A stretch of 64,000 bases of DNA from Streptomyces coacervatus. Its GTDB lineage: Bacteria; Actinomycetota; Actinomycetes; Streptomycetales; Streptomycetaceae. The notes beneath the pieces are model-generated. The model was not told where the DNA came from and ran no database searches. It worked only from the letters and a program-made list of their open reading frames with translations. A program made the translations under genes and the position numbers. Every line of letters begins with the position of its first letter. The stretch's first letter is position 1. Of the stretch, positions 10,801-18,841 are shown one piece after another. Where the stretch lies: the NCBI RefSeq assembly GCF_029223485.1, contig NZ_JARHTP010000006.1:372001-436000 (forward strand), given 5' to 3'.

Positions 10801-11257
10801 TCGCGACATTGCATCGACGTTGACCAACTTGGCGGTCGTCTATACAGGTATGCGACTTTTTGGGGATGCGGCCTCGGCAGCCCATCGGGCGATCAAGATC
10901 GATCTCGTGGTTTATGGTGAGGGGCATCCTGAACTTATCCCTGATTACAATAACTTGGCTGGCGCGTTGATGATGGCAGGGAGCTATCGAGCAGCCTTGA
11001 AGTGGCTTCGCAAAGGGTATGAAATCGCCCTAGAGACATTTGGGTCTGGAAACGTTAGAGTTGGATACTGTTTGGAAAAGATTGCTGTTTGCGCGTACAG
11101 TAGTGGTGATGCTGCCGAAGGGGCTTCTGCCATGAGTGAAGCCGTGGAAATTTTTGAGTCCAAACTTGGTGCCGATCACCCCGAGACGATGTCTTGTCGT
11201 TCCCTCCTAGGGCAGATGCGTCAGCGTAAGTTCCCCCTCGATTGGGCAAGCATCTGA
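7892..11257 (+). CDS. DUF4297/Cap4-like nuclease - NB-ARC - TPR protein (bacterial NLR-type defence)
   Basis: A 1121-residue predicted abortive-infection effector. Residues ~25-250 resemble the DUF4297/Cap4 PD-(D/E)xK nuclease: a Glu/Asp pair (CEWHVDY, Glu55/Asp59) followed by a strand ending in Lys (ELVSVKH, Lys75); the usual QxK Gln is Ser here. Residues ~280-500 are an NB-ARC/STAND ATPase with Walker A GMSGVGKSE (309-317), Walker B-like LILLDGA and the GLPLALRQAA motif. From about residue 700 the protein is TPR-like (repeats such as ATLYSNLALAHLDATEFQDA). Known Avs/NLR-type systems use such C-termini to sense phage proteins and the N-terminus to cut DNA. The GTG start is set by GGGAG 6 bp upstream. 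Low GC suggests transfer. No partner gene is needed in related systems. Confidence 0.88.
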   Translation: MSLHEISGLAKALIAEPAEDSGSDTSSRYNFQHQCAARHCFAMLTDSPLKGVVCEWHVDYVLIYDDGTNELVSVKHREPQTGPWPFSELWTKGGLATLYSRWRVTPEAKCRLVTNGSMKSTRDVAAAFSQSLTSQDFEDYVTDAADKLDCDTEEAREFLKALRIEHGIPDRVTLRAHSIVNIVEGALAESNIRDRSAAEAWDAVVNLVASKSRDLDNRDFSSIDLASPKALDSDVLTSAKALRRTITRPQVVDALSLPRGEAIADYPHTSNLWMREPVSDFFGRRDTLQKIEESLKDGPASKPSLALIGMSGVGKSELLAQYAWEHAERYKFVWWVRADSLNAVLTDLSFLSEELGLLAPDSDNGLRQLKKYFLKNRGLILLDGAPASQEILNFIPRVSATRFLISSLDQSWAANVATINVFPLSDADAVALLASTLSDVSQDDLVALNEALNGLPLALRQAAGYIAASGIPLGTYTSMVHDRASELLSRSAPPEHVGLTAALSITTERLKKDHPNALALLHVLSFLAPHGFPTELFKIELPPAGEELEDGAVVLPTSVEVEQLAAVELTDISQSAARLLELLKDHLSLFDAVADLQRFSLIEAQQNGVSCHALTQAVVRQALAQEQTAEALEVATVLLNKVANLSPFDSRFWPHYRHMMPHFEALLSYVEDRGQLPANTIFFYSAIALNLGMQGFKGASLSYADKAMAKITSRDDVAVTTRVFVRTLLVEALTGSDRWDEALRVVDETLALAAEESVDSVSMATLRTKKAAVLHMQGRLEEALLEFDKAHTYAESCIDSDDTSTLKRSVRANRATLKREMGDAHGSAQEFRALISEYPETSTRNGLATLYSNLALAHLDATEFQDALTASEKALEIDYENSDGFHLDAARDWNNAGLALLELSRADDAAAAFEAALRIHEHLGNVGSTLDLIVRMNLGRAQLAGMDFGTARETFEKTLKRQEEVLGPRHRDIASTLTNLAVVYTGMRLFGDAASAAHRAIKIDLVVYGEGHPELIPDYNNLAGALMMAGSYRAALKWLRKGYEIALETFGSGNVRVGYCLEKIAVCAYSSGDAAEGASAMSEAVEIFESKLGADHPETMSCRSLLGQMRQRKFPLDWASI

Positions 11258-11672
11258 GCGCAGCCGACCGCCCCAGCCGCGACGTACCTTCTCTGGCATG
11301 AAGCGGCTGCATGCTGTGCGTGCGGCACGGGCGCCGGCCGGGCTGGAGCGGGGCGGAGACAGGAGCGCAGGCCCGGCCGGGGGGCGGGCCGCGCGCGGTG
11401 AGCGGAGCGAGCCGCCTTGAACCCGTAGAGATGTAACTCAGTCGGACGTGTGGGGCTTGTCCGATCCCGGGTGATGCTTGACGCTTCGGTCCCAGCTGAT
11501 GGTTGACAGTGGCCATGATCGGCCCAACCCTCGGAGCTCAGTTCAGCGACCAAGCCGGGCCTTCCATGCACGTCATGAATGGACCTCCGGCCCCAAGGCA
11601 GCAACAAACCCTTGTTCACGGAAATGCCGCAGGCAGGGGACACGATCGATACGGCCTGGATCCGGCGGCGCC
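11258..11672. other. intergenic stretch at the right edge of the AT-richer island
   Basis: No gene seen. Composition returns to high GC here. A 6-bp GC hairpin (GGCCCG 11370-11375 / CGGGCC 11385-11390) is a weak terminator candidate for the NLR-type gene. Short frames between 11478 and 11733 lack ribosome sites. Confidence 0.4.
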
Positions 11673-11924
11673 TCAGCCGAACCAGGTCACCTGCACGACC
11701 ACGATCCGCTCACCACGGACATCGGTCAGGTAGGTGAGCATGAGGAGGCCACGGCTCTCGGTCCGCACGCCAGGCCCCGGTCCGGTGTAGGCGGCTCCCT
11801 CCAGGAAGACCATCGACTCACGTACGGCGATCTCGTTGGCCAGCCGTTCGGTCTCGGCACATGCCGCATCCGGGAGCCCGTCCAGCAGGTCGTCCTGGAA
11901 CAGCTCCCAGCGCCAGTCAGCCAC
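11673..11924 (-). CDS. RelE-like small toxin candidate of the DUF6247 module (copy 1)
   Basis: An 83-residue protein (starts VADWRWELFQDDLLDG). The pattern, an N-terminal helix, a strand pair around FLEGAAYTGPGPGVRT, then RGLLMLTYL and a final RIVVVQVTWF strand, fits the RelE/ParE-like fold annotated in Streptomyces as cytotoxic translational repressor. The GTG start overlaps the preceding DUF6247 stop by 8 bp (GTGGCTGA), which is typical of antitoxin-toxin coupling. No RelE catalytic residues can be assigned with certainty, so toxicity is inference. A shorter paralogous arrangement occurs at 56003-56430. Confidence 0.65.
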   Translation of the reverse strand: MADWRWELFQDDLLDGLPDAACAETERLANEIAVRESMVFLEGAAYTGPGPGVRTESRGLLMLTYLTDVRGERIVVVQVTWFG

Positions 11925-12270
11925 CGGCGACCTCGCGGTGTGCGGCTCGTACGATCTCTCCGGCCTCGCGGATGGCACGTTCGCGTACGTCCGGGTCCGA
12001 GCTGTTGATGGCCTGCTCGGCGGCGTGCAGGCGACGGGCCGTCTCCGGGTGCCGCTCGATCTCCACCACGACGCCCCACTGCCGGTAGAACATGCGAATC
12101 GGTACGACGCTGTCCTCGTCCCCGGCGCGGACGAACGCCTTCTGCAGGTCCTCGAAGAACTCGGGCAGGCGGGAGGGGGCCACCGTCGCCACGGCCTGTC
12201 GCAGAGCCGGCAGTGTCAGCTCGGGCCTGGGAATGAGCGGGCCGTTTCCGTCCGCGTACGGCGTGGTCAT
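11917..12270 (-). CDS. DUF6247 family protein, putative antitoxin (copy 1)
   Basis: A 117-residue, mostly helical protein (starts MTTPYADGNGPLIPRPELTL) recognised as DUF6247-like from the PALRQAVATVAPSRLPEFFEDLQ stretch and the WGVVVEIERHP segment. The start is fixed by a strong GGAAGGGG site 6 bp upstream; the open frame extends further but without a ribosome site. It sits upstream of, and overlaps, the RelE-like gene, the usual antitoxin-first order. The HATPase gene lies 62 bp upstream on the same strand, so the three genes may form one transcript. Confidence 0.7.
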   Translation of the reverse strand: MTTPYADGNGPLIPRPELTLPALRQAVATVAPSRLPEFFEDLQKAFVRAGDEDSVVPIRMFYRQWGVVVEIERHPETARRLHAAEQAINSSDPDVRERAIREAGEIVRAAHREVAGG

Positions 12271-12332
12271 GGGCTGCCCCTTCCGCTCGTCCAGCGCCCT
12301 TCCGGCACGGGCCCACGCTAGCGCCATTCCCC

Positions 12333-12839
12333 TCACTCCCGCGTGCGCGCGAGCGGATCGCCGCCGCAGAGGGTGAGGCCGAGGCCCCATTCCGCCCAGA
12401 CGGTCTTGCCGACACCCACCCGTGGTGCGACACCCCAGCCGTCCGCCAGCGCCCCGACCAGCGCCAGCCCGCGCCCGAACTGATCCTCGCCGGTTGCGTC
12501 CCGAGGGCACGGCAGCCGCTCCCCGCGGGGGTCACTGACCTCGACGCGGAGCATCGCGGCCGTAGCGATGATCCTCAGCCGGATGAGCCGGTCACGCAGG
12601 CTGCCGTGCAACAGGGCGTTGGTCATCAGCTCGCTGGCGACGAGGGCGACGTCTCCGGCGAGGTGCGGATGCCCCCACTCGGCGACAAGGCGTGTGGTGC
12701 GGTGGCGGGCGAGGGCGACGCTGCGGGGGACGGGGGTGTAGTCCAGCTGGTCTTCGTGGCGGAGGGGTTCGGGGGTGGGGTTGATGCGGGGCATGGGGGT
12801 GGCGCCTCCGAGGCTCGGCTCCGTTGAGTGAGTGACCAT
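12333..12839 (-). CDS. anti-sigma-type ATP-binding (HATPase) protein, copy 1
   Basis: A 168-residue protein with the HATPase_c fold of RsbW/SpoIIAB-like regulators. The N-box is GDVALVASELMTNALLHG (catalytic Glu and Asn visible), followed by LRVEVSDPRGE (G1-type Asp) and the G2-type GRGLALVGALADGWG. Streptomyces encode dozens of such short HATPases, thought to bind sigma factors or regulators; the partner here is unknown. The start is ambiguous: ATG at 12839 or ATG at 12794. It is divergent from an HTH-DUF5753 gene with about 110 bp between, which contains a palindrome. Confidence 0.85.
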   Translation of the reverse strand: MVTHSTEPSLGGATPMPRINPTPEPLRHEDQLDYTPVPRSVALARHRTTRLVAEWGHPHLAGDVALVASELMTNALLHGSLRDRLIRLRIIATAAMLRVEVSDPRGERLPCPRDATGEDQFGRGLALVGALADGWGVAPRVGVGKTVWAEWGLGLTLCGGDPLARTRE

Positions 12840-12882
12840 GCGCCGACGGTAGTGAAGTGACCTGCCTAAGCGCAATCGAACT

Positions 12883-12898
12883 GAGGAAGTTCTTCCTC
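12883..12898. promoter_or_regulatory. palindrome in the divergent promoter region, module copy 1
   Basis: Perfect dyad GAGGAA-GTTC-TTCCTC midway between the HATPase and HTH-DUF5753 starts. A palindrome with the shared core AAGTTC is found at the equivalent place in module copy 2 (56976-56992). It is a candidate operator for the divergent HTH regulator. Confidence 0.5.
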
Positions 12899-12948
12899 GG
12901 AGAAGGGATTTGCTCGACCGGGTAACTGGCGTGGGACACACTGTGACC

Positions 12949-13830
12949 ATGACTCGACCAACTCAGCCCCGACAGGGACAGGTCTCAACTGTCCTGGCAC
13001 GTAGGCTCGGTGGAGAGCTGCTGCGCCTGCGTGACACCGCCGGAAAGACCCAGCAGCAGGCCGCCGAGTCCATCAATGCAACCGGCACCAAAGTCGTGAA
13101 GATGGAGCGGGGCTGGGTGCCGATGAGGGACCCGGATATCCGGGTGCTGTGCGAGTTCTACGGCCTGGACGACACCAAGGCGCTCGCCCGCCTGCTGGAC
13201 TTGGCCCGGCTGGACCGCGAACGCCGTAAGGCGAAAGGGTGGTGGCGCGGCACAGTCGACTCGGGTGCCATGGCCGAGTACCTCGCGATGGAGGATGCCG
13301 CCACACGCATCCGCAGCTGGCAGTCCTCACTGATTCCCGGGCTGTTCCAGATCCCCGAGTACACACGTGCGCTGTGTGTTGCCAACGCCGCTTGGGAGGA
13401 CCCCGACGACATCGAGCGCGACGTGGAGGTCAAGCAGAAGCGCCAGGTGCGCCTTCTCGGTGAGCGCCCTCTCCAACTGCACGCCGTGATCTGGGAAGCC
13501 GCGCTACGACAGGAGATCGGTGGGCCCCACACCAGGCGCGCGCAACTGGAACGCCTGCTGGAGGTCACTGAACTGCCGAACGTGCGGCTACAGGTGCTCC
13601 CTTTTCGGACGGGTGCCCATCCGTGCATCAGCGGCCCGTTCAGCATCCTCTCCTTCGCAGAGGACGACGCTCTGGACGTGGTGCAGAGTGATGGCCTGAC
13701 GGACATGGTGTGGGTGGAAAACGAGGCCGGTAGCAGCACGTACGGTGACTTGTTCGACCGCACATCCCGGCTCAGCCTGGCACCCCGTGACTCCGTGACA
13801 CTGATCGACAGCCTGCGTAAGGAAACGTAA
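12949..13830 (+). CDS. HTH (XRE) - DUF5753 regulator, Scr1-type (copy 1)
   Basis: A 293-residue DNA-binding protein. Its N-terminal XRE helix-turn-helix (LLRLRDTAGKTQQQAAESIN, about residues 24-43) is followed by a DUF5753 domain with the family markers QSSLIPGLFQIPEYTRAL, LPNVRLQVLPFRTGAHP and SGPFSILSF. In Streptomyces these proteins pair with small DUF397 proteins and are annotated as antitoxin-like or developmental regulators (WhiJ/Scr1 type). The DUF397 gene follows after 3 bp. ATG 12949 has no strong ribosome site; the frame stays open upstream to 12910. The nearby palindrome is the probable autoregulatory site (inference). Confidence 0.88.
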   Translation: MTRPTQPRQGQVSTVLARRLGGELLRLRDTAGKTQQQAAESINATGTKVVKMERGWVPMRDPDIRVLCEFYGLDDTKALARLLDLARLDRERRKAKGWWRGTVDSGAMAEYLAMEDAATRIRSWQSSLIPGLFQIPEYTRALCVANAAWEDPDDIERDVEVKQKRQVRLLGERPLQLHAVIWEAALRQEIGGPHTRRAQLERLLEVTELPNVRLQVLPFRTGAHPCISGPFSILSFAEDDALDVVQSDGLTDMVWVENEAGSSTYGDLFDRTSRLSLAPRDSVTLIDSLRKET

Positions 13831-13833
13831 CCC

Positions 13834-14013
13834 ATGCCCGAGTTCGCCTTCGTGAAGTCCAGCTACAGCCAACCCGGCCAGGAATGCGTCGAAGTGGCGC
13901 GCAACATCCACCACACCGTCGCCGTCCGCGACTCCAAGACCCCCAACGGCCCGATACTTCGCCTGCCCCCCAAGGCATGGACGGACTTCACAGCGTCGTT
14001 GGCCGCCAACTGA
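13834..14013 (+). CDS. DUF397 small protein (copy 1)
   Basis: A 59-residue protein (starts MPEFAFVKSSYSQPGQECVE) with the DUF397 pattern: FVKSSYS, a Cys-Val-Glu-Val turn, VAVRDSK, and a C-terminal helix PPKAWTDFTASL. Members act with the adjacent HTH-DUF5753 protein. The 3-bp gap to that gene implies co-translation. The upstream regulator ends in GGAAACGTAA, which supplies the GGA ribosome site. Confidence 0.85.
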   Translation: MPEFAFVKSSYSQPGQECVEVARNIHHTVAVRDSKTPNGPILRLPPKAWTDFTASLAAN

Positions 14014-14169
14014 TCCGGACAGCCTTCGCTGCATGACGTCTGTGTGACTTCTGTGACACCTGATCTTTGAGGTCTTCTGTCGTGCAGGCAGCCTTGAAAG
14101 GGTGCGAGGCATACAACTCGGCCGTAAAAAACGGCCATTGGACCCCTCACCCCCCACGAGGCGTTGAAC

Positions 14170-17079
14170 ATGACGAGAGCCTCCTCGCGCGGTAGACGCG
14201 CGACCATACTCACCGCGACGGCCGGCCTCACGCTGGCCGTCGCTTTTCTGCCCGGCGCCGCGAACGCGACCCCGGGCAACCCCGCGGCCGACGGCCCGTC
14301 ACCTGCACCGTCCGTACCCTCGCAGCAGACGCTGGTGCGCCGCGACGCCGGGCTGATGAAGGCCGAACAGCGATCCGGTGTAAGGGAGTTGCGACAGCAG
14401 CTCGGGGCCCAGGGCGTGCTCGAACTGGACCCGGCCACCGGCACGGCGCGGCAGGTGGCCAAGCTCGACGGATATCTGACACCCCGCAGCGACAAGGGCC
14501 CGCAGGACATCGTCCGGCAGTATGTGCGGGACCACCCCGATGTCTTCGGTCTCTCCACCGGTCAGGTCCGCGATCTGACCCTGCGCAAGGAGTACACCGA
14601 TGTCGCCGGGGTTCGTCATCTGTCGTTCGTCCAGTCGGTCGACGGCGTGGCGGTGTTCGGCAACGGCATCAAAGCGAACGTCTCCCGCGACGGGCGGCTG
14701 ATCAGTGTGCTCGGCTCCCCGGTGCCGAAGCTGCCCTCGCAGCTGGCCCCCGGCCGTATCACTTCGACGCAGGCCAAGCACACCGCCGTTCGTGACATCG
14801 CCGGCGCCAAGGCGGACGGCGTCGGCAAGGGAGACACCGCCAAGCAGGTCGTCTATACGGCGCCGGGAGGCACCGCCCGGCGCGCGTGGCAGACGGTCAC
14901 CGTGCCGGACGGCCACGGCATGTGGCTGCACGTCGTCGACGCGGCAACGGGTCGGGTCCTGTATCGGCAGAACCTTTCCTCCGACCTGTCCGCAGCGACC
15001 GGGGCGGCGCCCTCTTCCGGGCAGCCCCTGTCCGCTACACCGGCCAAGCCCCTGCGCACCGGCAAGGTCCTCGTCTGGGACCGGTACCCCGGCGCCCCCG
15101 CCGGCGGCAGGCAGCACACCCGCCACCTCACGGCCCGGGGCTGGCTGCCCGTCGGCGCCAAGACCCTCGACGGCCGTATCGCGCACGTCTTCAGCGACGT
15201 CGACGACAACAACAAGGTGGACGCGGGCGAGGAGATCACCCCGGCGGCCGACGGGACGTTCTCCTTCCCGTTCAAGCACGTCACCGGTCCCGGCTGCGAC
15301 GTCCCGCTGCCCTGCTCCTGGGACCAGAAGACGCCGTACTCCTGGAAGACCAACCGCGAGCAGAACGCCGCGCAGGTCTACTACTACCTCGGCACCTACC
15401 ACGACCACCTGGAAGCCGGCCCGATCGGCTTCACCCGGGCCGCGGGCAACTTCGACGGCCGGGACGGGGATGCCGTGGACGCGCAGACCGACGACGGCGC
15501 GGCCGTCGACCACGGGCTGCCCGACGAGAACCACCTCAACAACGCCAACATGGGGACGCCGCCGGACGGGCAGGCGCCCACGATGCAGATGTACCTGACC
15601 GGGTCCGGGCCCGGCTACACGGTGCTGCAGGGCAACTGGGGCGACGACGCCGCCACCGTCTACCACGAGTACACGCACGGCCTGTCCAACCGGCTCGTCG
15701 TCGACGCCGCCGGGGTCTCGGCCCTCACCGGCCAGCAGGGCGGGGCGATGGGCGAGGCGTGGAGCGACTGGTACGCGCTGGACTTCCTCAACAACCGGGG
15801 ACTGCTCAAGGACAGCCGTCGTACGGACGGCGAGGTGGCCCTCGACCCGCCGCACTGGACCGACGAACTGCCGTCCCGCTCCCAGCCGTTGGACTGCCCG
15901 GTCGGCTCCACATCCGCGAAGTGCCCCGGCACGTCGGCGGCGGGCAAGGGCGGGTACACCTACGGCGACTACGGGAAGATCTCGCGCCGCGGCCCCGAGG
16001 TGCACGCCGACGGCGAGATCTGGAGCGAGACGCTGTGGGACCTGCGTGACCGGCTCGGCAGCAGGCTCACCGAGTCGCTGCTGACCCGCGCGATGGAGCT
16101 GTCGCCCGCGAACCCCACCTTCCTCGACCAGCGCAACGCCATCCTGCAGGCCGACACCGTGGTCAACCGCGGCCGGGCCCACGACCGCATCTGGAAGGTG
16201 TTCGCGCACCGCGGCATGGGCTACTTCGCCGCCGCGCTCACCGCCGACGACACCAAGCCCGACGAGGACTTCTCGCTGCCGCCCGGCCCGCACACCCCGA
16301 TGGCGACCCTCGCCGGCAAGGTCACCGACGACGCGTCCGGCACCCCCGTCGGCGGGGTCACCGTCAGCATCAGCGGCCATGCCTCCGGCTTCCCCGGCGC
16401 CGACTTCTCCGCCGTGACCAGGGCGGACGGCACGTACACGATCCACAACGTCCCCAAGGGCACCTACCGGAAGGTGTACGCGAGCGGCAACGGCTACGAG
16501 CCGCAGATCCGCACGGTGACCGTCGGCTCCTCGAACAGCGCCGACTGGGCTCTGCGCCGCGACTGGGCCGCCGCTTCCGGCGGCGCCACGGTCACGGAGT
16601 TCACCGGGCCCGACAACACCGAGTCCGGCTGCGGACCGAACGGCCTGATCGACATGTCGGGCACCGTCTGGGGCTCGGACGCCAAGGGCGGCACCAACGG
16701 CACCGGAGTCGACCCGGTGCACAACACCGTCAAGCTGCCCTCGGCCGTCGACGTCGCCGAACTGCGCATCGACCCGACGGCGGGCTGCGGGGACGACAAG
16801 ACAGCCTCCCTTGGCGACTACCGGGTAGAGACCTCGACGGACGGCACCACCTGGGTCACCGCCGCCGAGGGCCACTTCAAGCCCGCCGACACCGGCCGGG
16901 AGAACGCCGTGTCCCTCAAGGCCGGCACCGGGCAGAACGTCCGGTACGTCCGCCTGACCATGCTCGGCAACCAGGCCGCCGACAACGGCGCCCACTGCGC
17001 GACCGACCCCAGCCCTTCGGGCTGCAGCTACCTGGACGTGACCGAGCTCGTCGTCCACGGCTCTGCCCACCGGAGCTGA
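14170..17079 (+). CDS. secreted M36 (fungalysin) family metalloprotease
   Basis: A 969-residue extracellular protease. A signal peptide (RRATILTATAGLTLAVAF, cleavage after about residue 34, GAANA) is followed by an FTP/PepSY-type propeptide to about residue 290. The catalytic domain has the zinc motif HEYTH (His499-His503) and the downstream Glu in GEAWSDWYALD (Glu529). About residues 705-790 form a carboxypeptidase-regulatory-like beta domain (DASGTPVGGVTVSISG, DGTYTIHNVPKGTYRK). The end (about 800-965) resembles a discoidin/F5-8C-type binding domain. ATG 14170 is chosen over TTG 14164 because GAGG lies 9 bp upstream of the ATG. It is monocistronic, with a strong terminator after it. Confidence 0.93.
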   Translation: MTRASSRGRRATILTATAGLTLAVAFLPGAANATPGNPAADGPSPAPSVPSQQTLVRRDAGLMKAEQRSGVRELRQQLGAQGVLELDPATGTARQVAKLDGYLTPRSDKGPQDIVRQYVRDHPDVFGLSTGQVRDLTLRKEYTDVAGVRHLSFVQSVDGVAVFGNGIKANVSRDGRLISVLGSPVPKLPSQLAPGRITSTQAKHTAVRDIAGAKADGVGKGDTAKQVVYTAPGGTARRAWQTVTVPDGHGMWLHVVDAATGRVLYRQNLSSDLSAATGAAPSSGQPLSATPAKPLRTGKVLVWDRYPGAPAGGRQHTRHLTARGWLPVGAKTLDGRIAHVFSDVDDNNKVDAGEEITPAADGTFSFPFKHVTGPGCDVPLPCSWDQKTPYSWKTNREQNAAQVYYYLGTYHDHLEAGPIGFTRAAGNFDGRDGDAVDAQTDDGAAVDHGLPDENHLNNANMGTPPDGQAPTMQMYLTGSGPGYTVLQGNWGDDAATVYHEYTHGLSNRLVVDAAGVSALTGQQGGAMGEAWSDWYALDFLNNRGLLKDSRRTDGEVALDPPHWTDELPSRSQPLDCPVGSTSAKCPGTSAAGKGGYTYGDYGKISRRGPEVHADGEIWSETLWDLRDRLGSRLTESLLTRAMELSPANPTFLDQRNAILQADTVVNRGRAHDRIWKVFAHRGMGYFAAALTADDTKPDEDFSLPPGPHTPMATLAGKVTDDASGTPVGGVTVSISGHASGFPGADFSAVTRADGTYTIHNVPKGTYRKVYASGNGYEPQIRTVTVGSSNSADWALRRDWAAASGGATVTEFTGPDNTESGCGPNGLIDMSGTVWGSDAKGGTNGTGVDPVHNTVKLPSAVDVAELRIDPTAGCGDDKTASLGDYRVETSTDGTTWVTAAEGHFKPADTGRENAVSLKAGTGQNVRYVRLTMLGNQAADNGAHCATDPSPSGCSYLDVTELVVHGSAHRS

Positions 17080-17098
17080 GGAGACCGTCACCCGACAA

Positions 17099-17136
17099 CC
17101 GAGGGCGGCGCACCGGCGACGGCACGCCGCCCTCGG
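17099..17136. terminator. bidirectional terminator between protease and monooxygenase genes
   Basis: Perfect 12-bp GC stem (CCGAGGGCGGCG / CGCCGCCCTCGG) with a 14-nt loop, 20 bp after the protease stop and in the gap between convergent genes. Confidence 0.85.
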
Positions 17137-17238
17137 GCGTTTCCGCAGACACAGCCGACCTCGGAGGCGGTCGCCCAGTGGCCGGCGGCGCGGAGGGCGC
17201 CCGCTCCCTGCTGCAACTCGCCGACGCACCGCCCCGGT

Positions 17239-18768
17239 TCATCGCGCCCGGGACGGAATGAAACGGAACTCCGCGGACGCCGGCCGACGCGTCTGCGCCG
17301 CGTACTCCCCCATGTAGCCGGGCCAGTTGGCGACATTCCGGCCGTCCGGCGTGCGGTACCACGACGAGCAGGACTGCCAGGCCGTGCCCTCGAACCGTGC
17401 CCGCAGGGCCCGCAGCCCCGCCTCCTCGACCTCCGGCCGCACGTCCAGCGCCGCCGCTCCGGCGCCACGGACCAGCTCCAACGCCCGGCGGACATAGGCG
17501 GCCTGGGCCTCCAGGAAGAACAGGATGGAGCCGCCGGAGGTATTGGTGTTCGGCCCGTACATGAGGAACAGGGAAGGGAAGCCGGGGACCATGATGCCGA
17601 GGTGCGCCCGGGCTCCTTCCGCCCACACATCCCTGATCGAGCGGCCGTCGGCGCCCCGCACCTCCATCGGCAGCATGAAGGTGTTCGTACGGAACCCGGT
17701 CGCGTGGATCACGCAGTCGACCTCGTGCAGGCGGCCGTCCTCGGTCAGCGGACCCTTCGGGGTCATACGGGCGATGCCGTCCGTCACCAGCTCCACGTTC
17801 GGGCGGCGCAGGGCGGGCAGGAAGTCGGAGCTGAGCAGGACCCGTTTGCAGCCGAAGGGGTAGTCCGGCCAGGCCTTACGGCGCAGTCCGGGGTCGGGCA
17901 GTTGCCGGCGCATATGGGCGGCGGAGAGCAGCGCGCCGACGCGGCCGAAAGTGCGGGGGTGACGGATGCAGAGGGTGAGCAACTCGATGCCGTGGTGGAG
18001 CAGCCGGCGCCATGCCCGGCGCGCCCAGGGCCACCGCATCGCGCGGTTCAGGAACGCCGGCATCGGCCGGTCCCTGCGCGGCAGGAACCAGTTGCCCGTG
18101 CGCTGAAACACCGTCAAATGACCGACCAGCGGCGCGATTTCGGGGACCAGCTGGGTCGCGCTCGCCCCCGTCCCGATGACCGCCACCCGCTTGCCGCGCA
18201 GGTCGTAGCCATCGTCCCAGCGGGCGGAGTGAAAGCTGCGCCCGGCGAAGTCGTCCAGGCCCGCCACGGCCGGGAGGGCCGGTTTGTCGAGCTGCCCGGT
18301 GGCGAGCACGACCGCATCCGCCACCCGCTCCTCCTCCACCTCCCCTTCCGATCCGGTACGACGACTGCGCACCGTCCACGTACGCGTGCTGTCGTCCCAG
18401 GTGCACGAGGTCACCGTCGTGTCGGTGACGATCCGCGGGGTGATCCCGAGCGCGTCCGCGGTCTCCCGCGCATACCGCAGGATCTCCTCCTGGTGGGAGA
18501 ACACATGGGCCCAGGAGGCGCGTTGGGCGAAGGAGTACGAGTACAGGTGGCTCGGTACGTCGCAGGCGGCGCCCGGATAGCGGTTGTGGAGCCAGGTGCC
18601 GCCGGGCCCGGACGCCGCCTCCAGCAGGGTCACGTCGGCCATGCCGTGCCGCAGCAGCTCGGCGGCGACGGCGATCCCGCCGAAGCCCGCGCCCACCACG
18701 ACGACCCTCGGCGCGGGGCCGTGTGCGGGGCCGATTTCTTGACGATCTCCTGACGTCTGCAACCGCAT
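17239..18768 (-). CDS. flavin monooxygenase of the Baeyer-Villiger type
   Basis: A 509-residue FAD/NADPH-dependent oxygenase. The first Rossmann motif is VVVVGAGFGG (FAD, residues 22-31), followed by the substrate-side GGTWLHNRYPGAACDVPS. The type I Baeyer-Villiger fingerprint FxGxxxHxxxW(P/D) appears as FAGRSFHSARWD (174-185), and the second Rossmann motif VAVIGTGAS (195-203) binds NADPH. Such enzymes insert oxygen next to ketones or oxidise heteroatoms; the substrate is unknown. It is transcribed alone, divergent from the SPFH gene. The ATG at 18768 lies 73 bp from that gene's start. Confidence 0.92.
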   Translation of the reverse strand: MRLQTSGDRQEIGPAHGPAPRVVVVGAGFGGIAVAAELLRHGMADVTLLEAASGPGGTWLHNRYPGAACDVPSHLYSYSFAQRASWAHVFSHQEEILRYARETADALGITPRIVTDTTVTSCTWDDSTRTWTVRSRRTGSEGEVEEERVADAVVLATGQLDKPALPAVAGLDDFAGRSFHSARWDDGYDLRGKRVAVIGTGASATQLVPEIAPLVGHLTVFQRTGNWFLPRRDRPMPAFLNRAMRWPWARRAWRRLLHHGIELLTLCIRHPRTFGRVGALLSAAHMRRQLPDPGLRRKAWPDYPFGCKRVLLSSDFLPALRRPNVELVTDGIARMTPKGPLTEDGRLHEVDCVIHATGFRTNTFMLPMEVRGADGRSIRDVWAEGARAHLGIMVPGFPSLFLMYGPNTNTSGGSILFFLEAQAAYVRRALELVRGAGAAALDVRPEVEEAGLRALRARFEGTAWQSCSSWYRTPDGRNVANWPGYMGEYAAQTRRPASAEFRFIPSRAR

Positions 18769-18841
18769 CCGGCCAACTCCGTCCGGTGTCTACTTCCTTG
18801 TCTCAATCCTTACGGGGAATCCTTCCTAGGAATGGAGTGCG

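Noticed and set aside
9200..11257. An amyloid-like FNG...FGI motif in the nuclease/NB-ARC protein
   Set aside because: None was found; the nuclease is fused directly, so no adaptor motif is expected.
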